Positions 27,153 through 37,311 are shown, counted from the first letter of the stretch. The stretch: 64,000 nt of DNA from an uncultured Prevotella sp. (GCA_946614435.1 CAMOGW010000001.1:124001-188000); one strand, 5' to 3'. Notes: a model not told the origin generated them from the sequence alone. Made by a program: numbers and translations.

Positions 27153-28184
27153 ATGACATCCTTCGAAAGCGATTACAACAACGGAGCCCATCCTGAAGTG
27201 CTCCGACGTCTCATAGAGACGAACGATGAGCAAAGCCAGTCTTACGGCTTCGACAAATGGAGCGAATCAGCACGCGAGAAGATTCGCGCCGCTTGCCAGT
27301 GTCCAGATGCCGAAATCTTCTTTCTTGTAGGCGGCACACAGACCAATGCCACCGTCATTGACGGCGTGCTCACAGGCTATGAGGGCGTTATAGCAGTTGA
27401 CACAGGCCACATCAATGTCCACGAGTCGGGGGCCGTCGAAGCCTTCGGCCACAAAATCATCATTTTGCCATCGCACAACGGCAAGCTGACAGCCGACGAC
27501 CTGCGCAACTTCCACAACCGTTTTTATGCCGATCCCGTCTATGAGCACATGGTCATTCCTGGCATTGTCTATATCACTTTCCCCACCGAGTTGGGAACGC
27601 TCTATAAAGCCAACGAGATTGAAGCCATCTACCAGCTCTGTCAGGAATACGAAGTGCCACTCTTCATCGATGGGGCACGACTGGGCTATGGCCTCATGTC
27701 AGACGAATGTGACTTCGACCTTCCGTGGTTAGCTCGCCATTGCGATGTGTTTTACATTGGCGGCACCAAGGTTGGTGCACTGTGCGGCGAGGCGGTCGTT
27801 TTTCCCCGTGGCAATGCCCCACGCCATTTCTTCAACATCGTGAAGCAACACGGAGCCTTGCTCGCCAAGAGCCGGTTGGCAGGTGTGCAGTTCGATGCTC
27901 TCTTCACCGACGGTCTCTATTTCAACATTGCCCGTCATGCCATAGAGAAGGCCAAACAGATGCGCCAACTGTTCAAGGAGGCAGGTCTTAGTGTGACCGA
28001 CTCCCCCACCAACCAGCAGTTTGTTGTTCTCACCCCCACCCAGATAGAGCAAATCAGAAAAACGATAGCATTCGAGACATGGGAGCCTATCGATGAAGGG
28101 CACACGCTCTGCCGTTTCGTCACCAGTTGGGCCACAACCGAGGCCAACATGCAGGAACTGGCATCTGCCCTAAGAGCACTATAG
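27153..28184 (+). CDS. ltaE: low-specificity L-threonine aldolase / beta-eliminating lyase
   Basis: 343 residues, fold-type I PLP enzyme. FFLVGGTQTNATVIDGVL, GHINVHESGAVEAFGHKI and LFIDGARLGYGL (Asp contacting the PLP ring) are present, with the Schiff-base lysine in YIGGTKVGALCGEAVVF (about 205-222). It cleaves threonine or allo-threonine to glycine and acetaldehyde, or related beta-hydroxy amino acids. It is followed closely by mnmE; an upstream extension of the mnmE frame overlaps its 3' end. Confidence 0.88.
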   Translation: MTSFESDYNNGAHPEVLRRLIETNDEQSQSYGFDKWSESAREKIRAACQCPDAEIFFLVGGTQTNATVIDGVLTGYEGVIAVDTGHINVHESGAVEAFGHKIIILPSHNGKLTADDLRNFHNRFYADPVYEHMVIPGIVYITFPTELGTLYKANEIEAIYQLCQEYEVPLFIDGARLGYGLMSDECDFDLPWLARHCDVFYIGGTKVGALCGEAVVFPRGNAPRHFFNIVKQHGALLAKSRLAGVQFDALFTDGLYFNIARHAIEKAKQMRQLFKEAGLSVTDSPTNQQFVVLTPTQIEQIRKTIAFETWEPIDEGHTLCRFVTSWATTEANMQELASALRAL

Positions 28185-28204
28185 CTTTCACGCCCCGTCC
28201 TTCC

Positions 28205-28310
28205 CCTCCCACCTCCCCCACATCACCCACATCGCCCACGCCGCCCACCATACCCACCTCCCCCGCCATGCCCACCATCCCCACCTCCCCCACTCCTCCT
28301 CCCCTCTCCT
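28205..28310. repeat. 9-bp-period proline-codon microsatellite
   Basis: Repeats of the type (N)CC-CCC-ACC running from the spacer into the first codons of mnmE. In the mnmE frame they read xPT tripeptides (SPT, TPP, IPT). Such tracts expand and contract by slippage. Confidence 0.65.
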
Positions 28311-29671
28311 CTCTCAGCGAAGACACCATCTGTGCACCAGCCACAGCTCCAGGTGGTGCGCTTAGCATCATTCGCATCAGTGGTCCTCAGTCCCTGTCCA
28401 TCGTCAGTTCCGTATGTCGCAGTGTCACAGCGACCACCCCAGCAAATACCGTTCACTACGGTCGCATCTCCAACGGTTCCGAGATCATCGACGAAGTCAT
28501 AGTCACCATTTTCCGTTCCCCCCATTCCTACACAGGCGAAGACAGTGCAGAGATATCCTGTCACGGTTCGCGCTACATCATTCAGCAGATTCTTGACCTC
28601 CTCGTGCAGAAAGGCTGTCGCATGGCCAATCCTGGAGAATTCACCCAACGGGCATATCTCAACGGAAAGCTCGACCTCTCGCAAGCCGAGGCCGTAGCCG
28701 ACCTTATTGCCTCTAACAACAAAGCCACCCACGACATCGCCCTCTCTCAATTACGCGGACATTTTTCCTCCGACCTTTCCCGCCTGCGCGACCAACTGCT
28801 GCAACTCACCTCCCTCTTAGAACTCGAGCTCGACTTCTCCGACCACGAGGACCTTGAGTTTGCCGACCGTACCGAGCTTCTCCAGCTGGCTCAGCAGATT
28901 GAATCCCACATCGCCCATCTTGCTAAGAGCTTTGAGACAGGTCAGGCATTGAAACAAGGCATCCCCGTCGCCATCGTCGGTAAGACCAATGTAGGCAAGA
29001 GCACCCTGCTCAATCGACTCCTTGGCGATGACCGTGCCATTGTCTCCGACGTACACGGCACCACGCGCGACACCATCGAAGACACCATCGACATCCAGGG
29101 AGTCACCTTCCGTTTCATCGACACCGCAGGCATTCGTCAGACCACCGACAAGATAGAACAGATTGGAATCACACGTACCTATCAAGCCATTTCCAAAGCT
29201 CGCATAGTCCTTTGGCTTCTTGATGCCCCCCCCACAGCCACCGAACAGCAAAACATGCAGACATGCTGTGAAGGAAAGAAACTCATCATCGTCATTACCA
29301 AATCAGATAAGGGCATATCGGTAGCAGGAGACTCTTCATTCTCCATTCCTCATTTTTCTCATATAGAGATTTCCGCAAAGACAGGCCAAGGCATTGAATC
29401 CCTTGAGCGTTCCATCTACGAAGCAGCCGACCTTCCCGTCATTTCCGCCTCCGATGTCATTGTCACCAATGCCCGTCACTACGATGTGCTTCAGCGTGCT
29501 CATGTCAGCATTCTCCGTGTCCTTGACGGTCTCACTGCCAATCTAAGTGGTGATTTATTGTCCGAAGATCTTCGCCAATCCCTTGACATCCTTTCCGAAA
29601 TCACTGGTGGTCAAATCACCCCTCAGGAAACCCTCAACAATATCTTCAAACACTTCTGCGTCGGCAAATAG
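28268..29671 (+). CDS. mnmE: tRNA modification GTPase MnmE
   Basis: 467 residues if started at ATG 28268. The frame is open back to 28127 inside the threonine aldolase gene, and the extra part is a Pro/Ser/Thr repeat. MnmE, with MnmG, modifies the wobble uridine of tRNAs. The folate-binding N-terminal domain starts at EDTICAPATAPGGALSIIRISG. The GTPase domain has GKTNVGKSTLLNRLLGDDRA (G1), GTTRDT (G2), DTAGIR (G3) and TKSD (G4). The C-terminal catalytic cysteine motif is FCVGK. The proline-rich head is unusual for the family, so the start is uncertain. Confidence 0.92.
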   Translation: MPTIPTSPTPPPLSSLSEDTICAPATAPGGALSIIRISGPQSLSIVSSVCRSVTATTPANTVHYGRISNGSEIIDEVIVTIFRSPHSYTGEDSAEISCHGSRYIIQQILDLLVQKGCRMANPGEFTQRAYLNGKLDLSQAEAVADLIASNNKATHDIALSQLRGHFSSDLSRLRDQLLQLTSLLELELDFSDHEDLEFADRTELLQLAQQIESHIAHLAKSFETGQALKQGIPVAIVGKTNVGKSTLLNRLLGDDRAIVSDVHGTTRDTIEDTIDIQGVTFRFIDTAGIRQTTDKIEQIGITRTYQAISKARIVLWLLDAPPTATEQQNMQTCCEGKKLIIVITKSDKGISVAGDSSFSIPHFSHIEISAKTGQGIESLERSIYEAADLPVISASDVIVTNARHYDVLQRAHVSILRVLDGLTANLSGDLLSEDLRQSLDILSEITGGQITPQETLNNIFKHFCVGK

Positions 29672-29771
29672 GTTTAGTTTAGTCCTCTTTATATAAAGCT
29701 GAGTAAACCAAATCGATTACCAAAGGATTAAAAAAGAATTTTTCAGTTATAATGAATTAAATACATCTTGT

Positions 29772-30908
29772 ATGATAAACCCAGAAATTCGTAGGTTACA
29801 CATGCTTAAGAAAGCGCATGCAAAATCCAAGGTTAGGGCAATAAAGAAGAATGCAAAAATAACATCTTTTGATGTTCTGTATGAGCATGGTCGTTGCTTA
29901 ATTTGTGGAAAAAAGGATGCCTCAAAAACTAATTCTCACCTAGTACCAAGTTTTCTGGTATCTATGTATGATAGTTACGACAATTCCGGAAAACGAGACA
30001 GAGACTTACAGATATCGATTACAGATATTGGCAGGTCAACATATGTTGGTGCAATACCAAGTACAAAATACGAGGATATTTTTAATGAGGATAGCCTTAA
30101 TGACGAGAAGCGTATTGAGGAATTGAAAAAAAATCCAGATGCAATAGATTACGTATTTTGTCCTACATGTGAAAAACTATTAGCGAATCTCTTAGAATCT
30201 CCATATGCTGACGCATTTAAACAAAACAAAAGAATTGATGGTTCCATAGCTTATTATTTCTGGATATCTGTTATTTGGAGAATGAATTCTTGTCGCAAGA
30301 ACTACGGATTCCAACTAGATAAATCAACATCAAATGCTCTACATGAAATGCTGTTATCATACCTTGACAATAATGGTCAGCTCAACGAACGAAACCAACC
30401 AAATCCAGATATCTTTAAATACAAATTACTATATTGTCCAAATTATTGCAAGGATACTCAAAAAGGATTCCAATACTGTAATTACAAGAACAGTGTACTC
30501 ACTTTTATAATATCAGATTTTATATTGATAGGTTACTTAGGAAAAACAAATAATCTACCAAACAACTATATGTTCGATATTATTAGCGATACCATAAAAA
30601 AGGCTGATTATAATACAGGTAATGAAGAAACTGAAAACAAATTGATTATTGATATAAAAGTTATGGAGTCAGTAATCAGTACCTTTATCAAATTTGCCGT
30701 AAAGATTAAGAAAAAGCACTATGTCAGAGTTATTTCCATGCTCTGGAAGCAGTTGAACATTCCTATTCGACTAACAGAGTCTATAATGAAGGAAATATTT
30801 TTTGAGATATTTTCAGAAGAGACAAAATTAGCTGAGCGTGAAACTGTACATAGCATTGCTATAGCAATTGAATCAGTATTAAAAAAACATGGAATAATGA
30901 AACTATAG
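29772..30908 (+). CDS. AT-rich protein with an HNH/treble-clef-like zinc site
   Basis: 378 residues. Near the N-terminus are C42-x2-C45 and SHLVPSFLV (H56), then C130-x2-C133, the spacing of a treble-clef or degenerate HNH module. The rest is helical and not recognised. Base composition is visibly more AT-rich than the genes before it, and its codon use differs, suggesting transfer. It stands alone between mnmE and the AraC regulator. A nuclease role is possible from the cysteine-histidine layout but not shown. The 100 bases before it hold no clear promoter. Confidence 0.5.
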   Translation: MINPEIRRLHMLKKAHAKSKVRAIKKNAKITSFDVLYEHGRCLICGKKDASKTNSHLVPSFLVSMYDSYDNSGKRDRDLQISITDIGRSTYVGAIPSTKYEDIFNEDSLNDEKRIEELKKNPDAIDYVFCPTCEKLLANLLESPYADAFKQNKRIDGSIAYYFWISVIWRMNSCRKNYGFQLDKSTSNALHEMLLSYLDNNGQLNERNQPNPDIFKYKLLYCPNYCKDTQKGFQYCNYKNSVLTFIISDFILIGYLGKTNNLPNNYMFDIISDTIKKADYNTGNEETENKLIIDIKVMESVISTFIKFAVKIKKKHYVRVISMLWKQLNIPIRLTESIMKEIFFEIFSEETKLAERETVHSIAIAIESVLKKHGIMKL

Positions 30909-30934
30909 TCAACAATTGATATGAATACCAACAA

Positions 30935-33805
30935 ATGAATACATATACTTATAATGGAAAAGGCGAGTTCCTTGGCTGTGGAGCGCTCAATTGGTCAAAT
31001 TGGCTTGTGGCGCTTATTGGGGCTATGGTGTGTTGCCTCAATATCGGTGCACAAAACTTGCTCGTAAGGCCATATCCCTTTGTCCGTCAGTTATACACTA
31101 ATCATATTTATGAAATCTTTCAAGATCAGGAGGGCTACATCTGGATAGGCACCACGGCAAGTCTGCAGCGGTGGGATGGACATTGGCTCATGAACTTCCG
31201 CAACACTGATGAACACACACACCTACTTGCCGACAACAACATATCCAACATCGCTGACACCCGCCAGCTCCTGTGGATATGTACCAGGGGGGGCTTAACT
31301 CTTTATGACAAACACAACGGTCATTTCTTTCCACCGACAGACAAGCGGATTCTCAATAAATGGATCAATGGAATCTGTAACGACAACGCAGATGGCATGT
31401 GGCTGGCCATTGGAACAGAATTGTATCATTGTAATGCAACGTGCACCAACATCGAATCAGTTAACCCTTTTGGCAAGCAAAAGGGAAAGTCTCATATCAA
31501 TGCCATTTACACTGACAGCAAAGGTTTTCTATGGGTGTTGTGCAGTGATGGGAAACTGATGAGAGGACGTGACGGCAGGTTCGTTGTCGTTCCATCCATA
31601 CCCAAAGGAATTGCTTGCACTATGTTTGAAGATGCTGATGGGCACTATTGGTTCGGTACTTGGGGACAGGGATTGTGGCAATATTTACCGGAAGGAGACC
31701 GAGGCACAGGCGAATGCTGGGTGCAACATCACGTGCAGAATGATGAAACAGGAAGCGAGGAAGGTATCTTTTTCTGCATACAACAAGACAAGGCAAAGCG
31801 CTGGTTATGGATGTTGTCGTACAAGAAACTCTATGTTTTCCAATATGATAGTGGAAAACTGACCCCCATAGACCTGACAGCCTATTTGTCGCCACTGCAT
31901 GACTACACCAATATGATATGTGACAATGTGGGCAATATCTGGCTGGCTGCCAACGACGAAAGTTTCATTGTCAGTTTTGACTCTTCTGGAATACTTGGCT
32001 TTCGTACACTTCAGTCATCATGGCAGACTGATGGAGACCTCTATAATGTATATGCGGATGGCAACTATATCTGGCTGAACTGGCAACGCAACGGCTTGCA
32101 GTTGTACGATAGGATACAAAACGAATTGACCAGCTTGCACAACTTGAATCTGCCAGAAATGTCGGTTATCCGACCATCACGTAGCACGGCAGCGGTTTGG
32201 GTGGCGCAGAAATACTATTCTACTGCTTACCGCCTTACCCATCAGCAGGACAGGGTGACCGTAGATGACAAGGTGGACTTGGAGGCGGTGCTTAAAGACT
32301 CTCGTCCAATCATAGATCTTGTTGAAGATAGACAAGGCGACGTGTGGATGCTGACGCCCCGTCATCTTGCCGCAAGGCTCAATGATCCTGACAGGTCGAT
32401 AGCCATTGTGGACATTAAGGACCCAACCGCCATTGCCCAATCCCCCAAGACGGGCACACTATTGTGTGCTGCAGGGAAAAACCTTCATCGGTGCAAGGCT
32501 AAAGAACGATACCTGACCATCGGCAACGTGACAACGCTCGACATGTTGTCAGACAATGAGAAGGTGATAGCTATGAGTCTTGACAGCAACGACTGCCTCT
32601 GGCTGGCTACATCCATGGGGCGGACCTTCTTTAGCGACCGGGACATGAAGAAATTCAAACCTTCGCCAGTCGATTCATTGCTGAACGACGGACTTATTGA
32701 GGACATACTCTCCACGCCAAACTCTGTTTGGCTGATGAACGTCAAGAAGGTTGTGTGCTTTGACTTGCGGCGACAGACTGCCACCGTCTATCAGACAACC
32801 GAGGACCTCGTCAATATCCTCAGTTTTCGGCATCGAGCAATCTGTCAAGATGGAGACGGGGTGTTGGCTGGCGGATATGGCGGATTCACTCACTTGCCTG
32901 AACTGCGGAAAAATAAAACAGTCCCAGTTGTGCCACCAGTGCTTACCGATGTGCTGGTGGATAGGAAAAGTATCTTTTTTAGCGGTAATGGCGCATCCGA
33001 AAGTTCCTTCAGTCATGTGGTTTTGCCTTCTGATGCCCACAACATTGAGCTGCGCCTTTCACAACTGGCTTACTATGCCGGAACCCAGCAACGCTTGCAG
33101 TATCGTCTGAAAGGATTAGAAGATAGATGGTCGGAACTGGAATCGGCATATCCTCATGTCGAAATATCGTCACTCCCCTGCGGAACCTTCAAACTGGAAG
33201 TGCGAATTGCACAATCTGATGGTCGCTGGAGTGAACCTCTATTTGTGACCAAAGTGAAGAGGCTTCCTGCATGGTACGAGACAGCGCTGGCTCACATCCT
33301 TTATCTGCTCCTGGCTTTAGCAGCGCTGGCCGGTACGACGTGGTTCATTCTACGCCGGCACAGACGCAAAGTGGAGACAGAGGTGTTGCAGGCCAAGGTG
33401 TCTGCCATTACCGCAGATCATCATCTCACCGATAAGATGATAGCCATTATAGACCATCACCTCGACGACTCTGACTTTGGACTGGAGCAACTGTTGGCAG
33501 AGATAGGCATGAGCAAGAGCACACTCTACCGCCAGCTGAAGACCGAGACCGATATGACACCATCTGACTTCATACGGAACATACGCCTGAAACGTGCCTG
33601 CGAGATGTTGTTGTCGCAAAAGATGACGGTGGCGGAGGTTGCGTATGCCACAGGTTTCTCTAACCCGAAATACTTCACTCGATGCTTCAAGGATATGTTT
33701 GGCAAGACGCCTACGGAATATATCCGCAGTCAGCAAAAGTCGAACGGGGAGCTTGATGGACAAGGGGCAAAAATGTCTCAAAACAGGGGTCAAATCGTGT
33801 CATGA
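30935..33805 (+). CDS. membrane-bound sensor with periplasmic propeller and AraC-type DNA-binding domain
   Basis: 956 residues. A membrane/signal segment lies near residues 20-38 (NWLVALIGAMVCCLNIGAQ). Two-component-type beta-propeller repeats follow (EGYIWIGTTASLQRW, KGFLWVLCSDGKL, GHYWFGTWGQGLW and others), then a Y_Y_Y-like beta-sandwich, a transmembrane helix (about 788-810) and a C-terminal AraC helix-turn-helix (DFGLEQLLAEIGMSKSTLYR, then VAEVAYATGFSNPKYFTRCF). It resembles Bacteroidota hybrid two-component sensors but lacks the kinase and receiver domains, so signalling would be direct through the membrane. It probably controls the beta-helix gene that follows. A 9-bp inverted repeat overlaps its stop codon. 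Confidence 0.85.
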   Translation: MNTYTYNGKGEFLGCGALNWSNWLVALIGAMVCCLNIGAQNLLVRPYPFVRQLYTNHIYEIFQDQEGYIWIGTTASLQRWDGHWLMNFRNTDEHTHLLADNNISNIADTRQLLWICTRGGLTLYDKHNGHFFPPTDKRILNKWINGICNDNADGMWLAIGTELYHCNATCTNIESVNPFGKQKGKSHINAIYTDSKGFLWVLCSDGKLMRGRDGRFVVVPSIPKGIACTMFEDADGHYWFGTWGQGLWQYLPEGDRGTGECWVQHHVQNDETGSEEGIFFCIQQDKAKRWLWMLSYKKLYVFQYDSGKLTPIDLTAYLSPLHDYTNMICDNVGNIWLAANDESFIVSFDSSGILGFRTLQSSWQTDGDLYNVYADGNYIWLNWQRNGLQLYDRIQNELTSLHNLNLPEMSVIRPSRSTAAVWVAQKYYSTAYRLTHQQDRVTVDDKVDLEAVLKDSRPIIDLVEDRQGDVWMLTPRHLAARLNDPDRSIAIVDIKDPTAIAQSPKTGTLLCAAGKNLHRCKAKERYLTIGNVTTLDMLSDNEKVIAMSLDSNDCLWLATSMGRTFFSDRDMKKFKPSPVDSLLNDGLIEDILSTPNSVWLMNVKKVVCFDLRRQTATVYQTTEDLVNILSFRHRAICQDGDGVLAGGYGGFTHLPELRKNKTVPVVPPVLTDVLVDRKSIFFSGNGASESSFSHVVLPSDAHNIELRLSQLAYYAGTQQRLQYRLKGLEDRWSELESAYPHVEISSLPCGTFKLEVRIAQSDGRWSEPLFVTKVKRLPAWYETALAHILYLLLALAALAGTTWFILRRHRRKVETEVLQAKVSAITADHHLTDKMIAIIDHHLDDSDFGLEQLLAEIGMSKSTLYRQLKTETDMTPSDFIRNIRLKRACEMLLSQKMTVAEVAYATGFSNPKYFTRCFKDMFGKTPTEYIRSQQKSNGELDGQGAKMSQNRGQIVS

Positions 33806-33815
33806 TACCCCTGTT
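33782..33815. promoter_or_regulatory. 9-bp inverted repeat overlapping the regulator's stop codon
   Basis: AACAGGGGT (33782-33790) and ACCCCTGTT (33807-33815) with a 16-base spacer. There is no T-run, so an operator for the neighbouring AraC-type regulator is as likely as an mRNA hairpin. Confidence 0.4.
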
Positions 33816-33861
33816 ACCCCACTATAAGCCTATTTTGAACCTTTTTATGTTGCTATGAGGG

Positions 33862-33869
33862 TATTTTTG
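33862..33869 (+). promoter_or_regulatory. -7 promoter element of the beta-helix gene
   Basis: TATTTTTG at 33862-33869, 43 bases before the ATG at 33913. A TTTG at 33834-33837 is 24 bases upstream, slightly long for the consensus, as is common at activator-dependent promoters. Confidence 0.45.
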
Positions 33870-33912
33870 CACCATCATTTCAACACATCTAACATCTAAA
33901 GGTTTTATCAAA

Positions 33913-36900
33913 ATGGCAAAGAAAATCAATCTTATCTCGGCATCACAAGCAGCTGCTTGTATGATGTCACTCTTTCTTGCACTGCCTGCAACGGAAGCCA
34001 GAGCAGACGAGCTGAAGCCTGTAACTACCGTATGGGTTTCTCTTGATGGAAACGACGCAAATAACGGTTCGCAAGATCAGCCTCTGGCAACGCCACAGAA
34101 GGCTTTGCAGTTGGTGAGGGAAATGCGACAGTCGGACAGCGGAAAGTCGCTTGGAGAGGTACACATCGTGCTTAAGGGTGGAACTTATTATCTGAGCAGC
34201 ACTTTGGTGCTGAATAAGGATGACAGTGGAACAGCGGACTCGCCAACCATCATTGAGGCTGAAGAGGGACAAAATGTGGTGCTGAGTGGCGGAGCTGTGG
34301 TCAGAAACTGGGAACTAACGGAAAACGTCGTGGGATTGCCCCAAATAGCACAGGGGCATGTATGGAAAGCCACCATTCCTCAGACAGGGAACGCAACTGT
34401 TCCTTTTCGACAGATGTGGATTGGCAATAACAAGATGCGACGTGCCAGCACATTCGACAAACTCTCACTGCCTCGAATCTTTTCGGTGAACAAGTCCAAG
34501 GGGGAACTCATTGTTCCGCGTCCAACACAGAACTTCGCTAATGACAAAGGGTTGGAGATGACCATTATCCAAGACTGGGTAACCAATGTGATGCGGGTGG
34601 AAGAAATCACCTCGGCCGGCGAGCACAGTATTTTCACCTTCAAGAATCCCGAGAGCGCCATTGAATTCAAGCGGCCATGGCCAATCCTTCGCGCTGATGC
34701 AAGCAGCTCCACCAATCACATGTTCTACCTCTCCAATGCGATAGAACTGCTCAATCGGCCACAAGAGTGGTATTGCGATGGAGAGCAGGGCGTGGTGTAC
34801 TACTGGCCTCGTAGAGGTGAAAATACCGAAACAACAGAAGCTGTCGTGCCAGTGCTGGAGACCATCGTCAACATTTCGGGAGACAGCGAAAAGAAAATAG
34901 AGAACATTGCATTCCGCGGCATCACATTTGCTCATAGCTCATGGCTACGCCCTTCGCTGGAGGGACATGTGCCACTGCAGGCTGGGCAATGGCTCTACGA
35001 TGCCTATACTGATGCTTCTTCACGTGCTGGTAATGTGGCATGGGTGGGACGACCAGCTTCGGCCGTCAGCGTCAGCAATGCACGTTCCCTTTCCTTTGAA
35101 GACTGCCACTTCACACAGACAGCATCTACTGCCATTGACTTTGTGGCTGGAAATAAGCAAATGCTGGTGCGTGGCTGCACATTCAGCGACATTGGCGGAA
35201 CAGCCATCTTGGCTGGATACTTCGGCGACAAGACTTTTGAAGCCCACGAACCCTACAACCCCAGCAATACCGATGTTGTTTGTGAGGGCATCGTCATCGA
35301 CAACAACTATATTGCTCATCCGGCTACTGAAGACTGGGGATGCTTGGGTATTTGCATCGGTTATGCCTCAAATGTCACTATCAGTCATAATGAGATATAC
35401 GACACACCTTATTCTGCTATCAGCATGGGATGGGGATGGACACAGGAGGAAAACTGCATGCACGACAATCACATCACAGGCAATTATATCCACAGCTTCT
35501 GCAATCAAATGAGAGATGGTGGTGCCATCTACACCCTATCTTCCCAGCCTAACTCATCTATTACCAACAACCGCATAGAAGATGTTGGCAACCCGATGTT
35601 CAATCCCATCATGTGGGAAAGCATGGCACACGCACAATTCGACTTGTACACCGATGAGGGATCTGACTACTTCACAGTGAAAGACAATTGGTGTGAGCGG
35701 GGAGAAATATCGAAGAACAAGAATGGTGCACACAATACATGGGGAATTAACAACAAGACGGTCTCTGCAGCAATCAAGCAAGACGCAGGACTGCAGAATG
35801 ACTATGTCGACATCCGACAAAGGGTGAGAGATCAGGACCTTGCTCCGCTTGATTCTATCAGCGAAGATTCTGAAGAAACCCAGCAACTCTCTTATCCTAT
35901 AGATAAGATTGCAGGCGAACCCGTCAAACAGATTGTGGATGGTGAGGAATATGTGATGCAGAACAGCAATACTACACTCGCCAACCGAAATCTCTATTGG
36001 GAATGGGGTACATACCTGCGCACTCACTCCGATGGAAAAATAGACGATGTGACATTCATCGTTCATGAACATCAGACGACTGAAGGCAAGACGCTGTGGT
36101 CATTCGAGATCAGTTCGGAAACCGGTAAAGGTAAATTTATGGGAAGAACCAATGGCTCTAATGTTCAGATCACAGATGATGAGATGCTATGGAATGTCAG
36201 CTATGCCGAAAGCAACACGAATGAAGGAAATGGTTTTGTTCTCTTGCTTGATGGAGACATGCCTGGCCAGGGGCACGAGATGGTTATGAACGGCAGCGCC
36301 GACTGGGTGGTTAACTATGTTGATGGCAACTCTACAGATAAAACTGCAGAAACCACTCACTGGTCATTTACACGTACGGCAGATATCAATGCCGCTGATG
36401 TCAAGGAGTACAATGAGGCAAAACTTGCTCTTTATCAATATCTTGTAGAAGCATTGCAGATGTGTGAAAGGGACATTCCAGGTGCAAAAGAAGCCTATGA
36501 CAAGGCTATTATAGTGTATAACAAGGCGGCAAACACCATAGAGGAGATGCTGAAATCTGTGGAAGATATCAAGGAGGTCATTGCTACTTCAATAGTTAAT
36601 TACCAACAGGATGTACCAGCCTCATACGGCATAGTAAATCCCAGTTTCGAGAACACATCTTCGCAACACAACACCAACAGCTCTGTGCCTTTTGGCTGGA
36701 CGATGACCAAGGATGGAGTGGAGGTGACAGACGCAACACAGTGGGCTTGGTGTGGAGCAAACACCGACGCAAACAATACGGATGGCTACTTCATCTGGGG
36801 CGTATGGCACTGGGGAGCATACGGCAATATGGAACTCTCGCAAACCTTGAAGGGTCTGCCTAACGGACGATGGAAGCTTACCGCACGACTCATGAACAAC

Positions 36901-37284
36901 CATACAGAGAATGGCAACATGGCTCGAATCTTTGCAGATCAGAACAGTATGCTCGCTGGTGAGGCAAGTGCATACAGCGAATTGCCTGAGGGCGAAAACT
37001 GCAGCTTTGAGGGGACGTGGGCAGAGAGTGACAGAGATTTGAGTCATGTCATGACCGTTTACGCTGATGTAAATGATGGTATGCTGACCATTGGCGCGAA
37101 GTCAAATGGATTCTTCAAAATTGATGACTTCAAGCTTACATACCTCGGCGATAAACCAACAACAATAGCAGACATCCCTAAGGACAGACCACAGTCGAGA
37201 GCCATATATGATCTGACAGGAAAAAAAGTCAGCACGGTAGGTCATGGGGTGTATATCGTAGATGGCAAAAAGGTTGTTTACTAA
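33913..37284 (+). CDS. secreted right-handed beta-helix protein with C-terminal binding module
   Basis: 1123 residues. Signal peptide at about 1-32. Residues 40 to about 610 form a parallel beta-helix: VWVSLDGNDANNGSQDQPLATP opening, then many NxI-type turns (ITFAHSSW, IVIDNNYIAH, NVTISHNEIYDT, SITNNRIEDVG), as in polysaccharide lyases and glycan-acting hydrolases. A linker and helical segment follow, then a carbohydrate-binding-like beta-sandwich (GIVNPSFENTS, SVPFGWTM, about 900-1075). It ends in a Bacteroidota C-terminal tail (IYDLTGKKVS, GVYIVDGKKVVY). It is likely exported to act on a plant or host glycan, under control of the upstream regulator. The substrate is unknown. Confidence 0.8.
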   Translation: MAKKINLISASQAAACMMSLFLALPATEARADELKPVTTVWVSLDGNDANNGSQDQPLATPQKALQLVREMRQSDSGKSLGEVHIVLKGGTYYLSSTLVLNKDDSGTADSPTIIEAEEGQNVVLSGGAVVRNWELTENVVGLPQIAQGHVWKATIPQTGNATVPFRQMWIGNNKMRRASTFDKLSLPRIFSVNKSKGELIVPRPTQNFANDKGLEMTIIQDWVTNVMRVEEITSAGEHSIFTFKNPESAIEFKRPWPILRADASSSTNHMFYLSNAIELLNRPQEWYCDGEQGVVYYWPRRGENTETTEAVVPVLETIVNISGDSEKKIENIAFRGITFAHSSWLRPSLEGHVPLQAGQWLYDAYTDASSRAGNVAWVGRPASAVSVSNARSLSFEDCHFTQTASTAIDFVAGNKQMLVRGCTFSDIGGTAILAGYFGDKTFEAHEPYNPSNTDVVCEGIVIDNNYIAHPATEDWGCLGICIGYASNVTISHNEIYDTPYSAISMGWGWTQEENCMHDNHITGNYIHSFCNQMRDGGAIYTLSSQPNSSITNNRIEDVGNPMFNPIMWESMAHAQFDLYTDEGSDYFTVKDNWCERGEISKNKNGAHNTWGINNKTVSAAIKQDAGLQNDYVDIRQRVRDQDLAPLDSISEDSEETQQLSYPIDKIAGEPVKQIVDGEEYVMQNSNTTLANRNLYWEWGTYLRTHSDGKIDDVTFIVHEHQTTEGKTLWSFEISSETGKGKFMGRTNGSNVQITDDEMLWNVSYAESNTNEGNGFVLLLDGDMPGQGHEMVMNGSADWVVNYVDGNSTDKTAETTHWSFTRTADINAADVKEYNEAKLALYQYLVEALQMCERDIPGAKEAYDKAIIVYNKAANTIEEMLKSVEDIKEVIATSIVNYQQDVPASYGIVNPSFENTSSQHNTNSSVPFGWTMTKDGVEVTDATQWAWCGANTDANNTDGYFIWGVWHWGAYGNMELSQTLKGLPNGRWKLTARLMNNHTENGNMARIFADQNSMLAGEASAYSELPEGENCSFEGTWAESDRDLSHVMTVYADVNDGMLTIGAKSNGFFKIDDFKLTYLGDKPTTIADIPKDRPQSRAIYDLTGKKVSTVGHGVYIVDGKKVVY

Positions 37285-37311
37285 CTGAACCATAGAAAGT
37301 ATAAAATGAAA

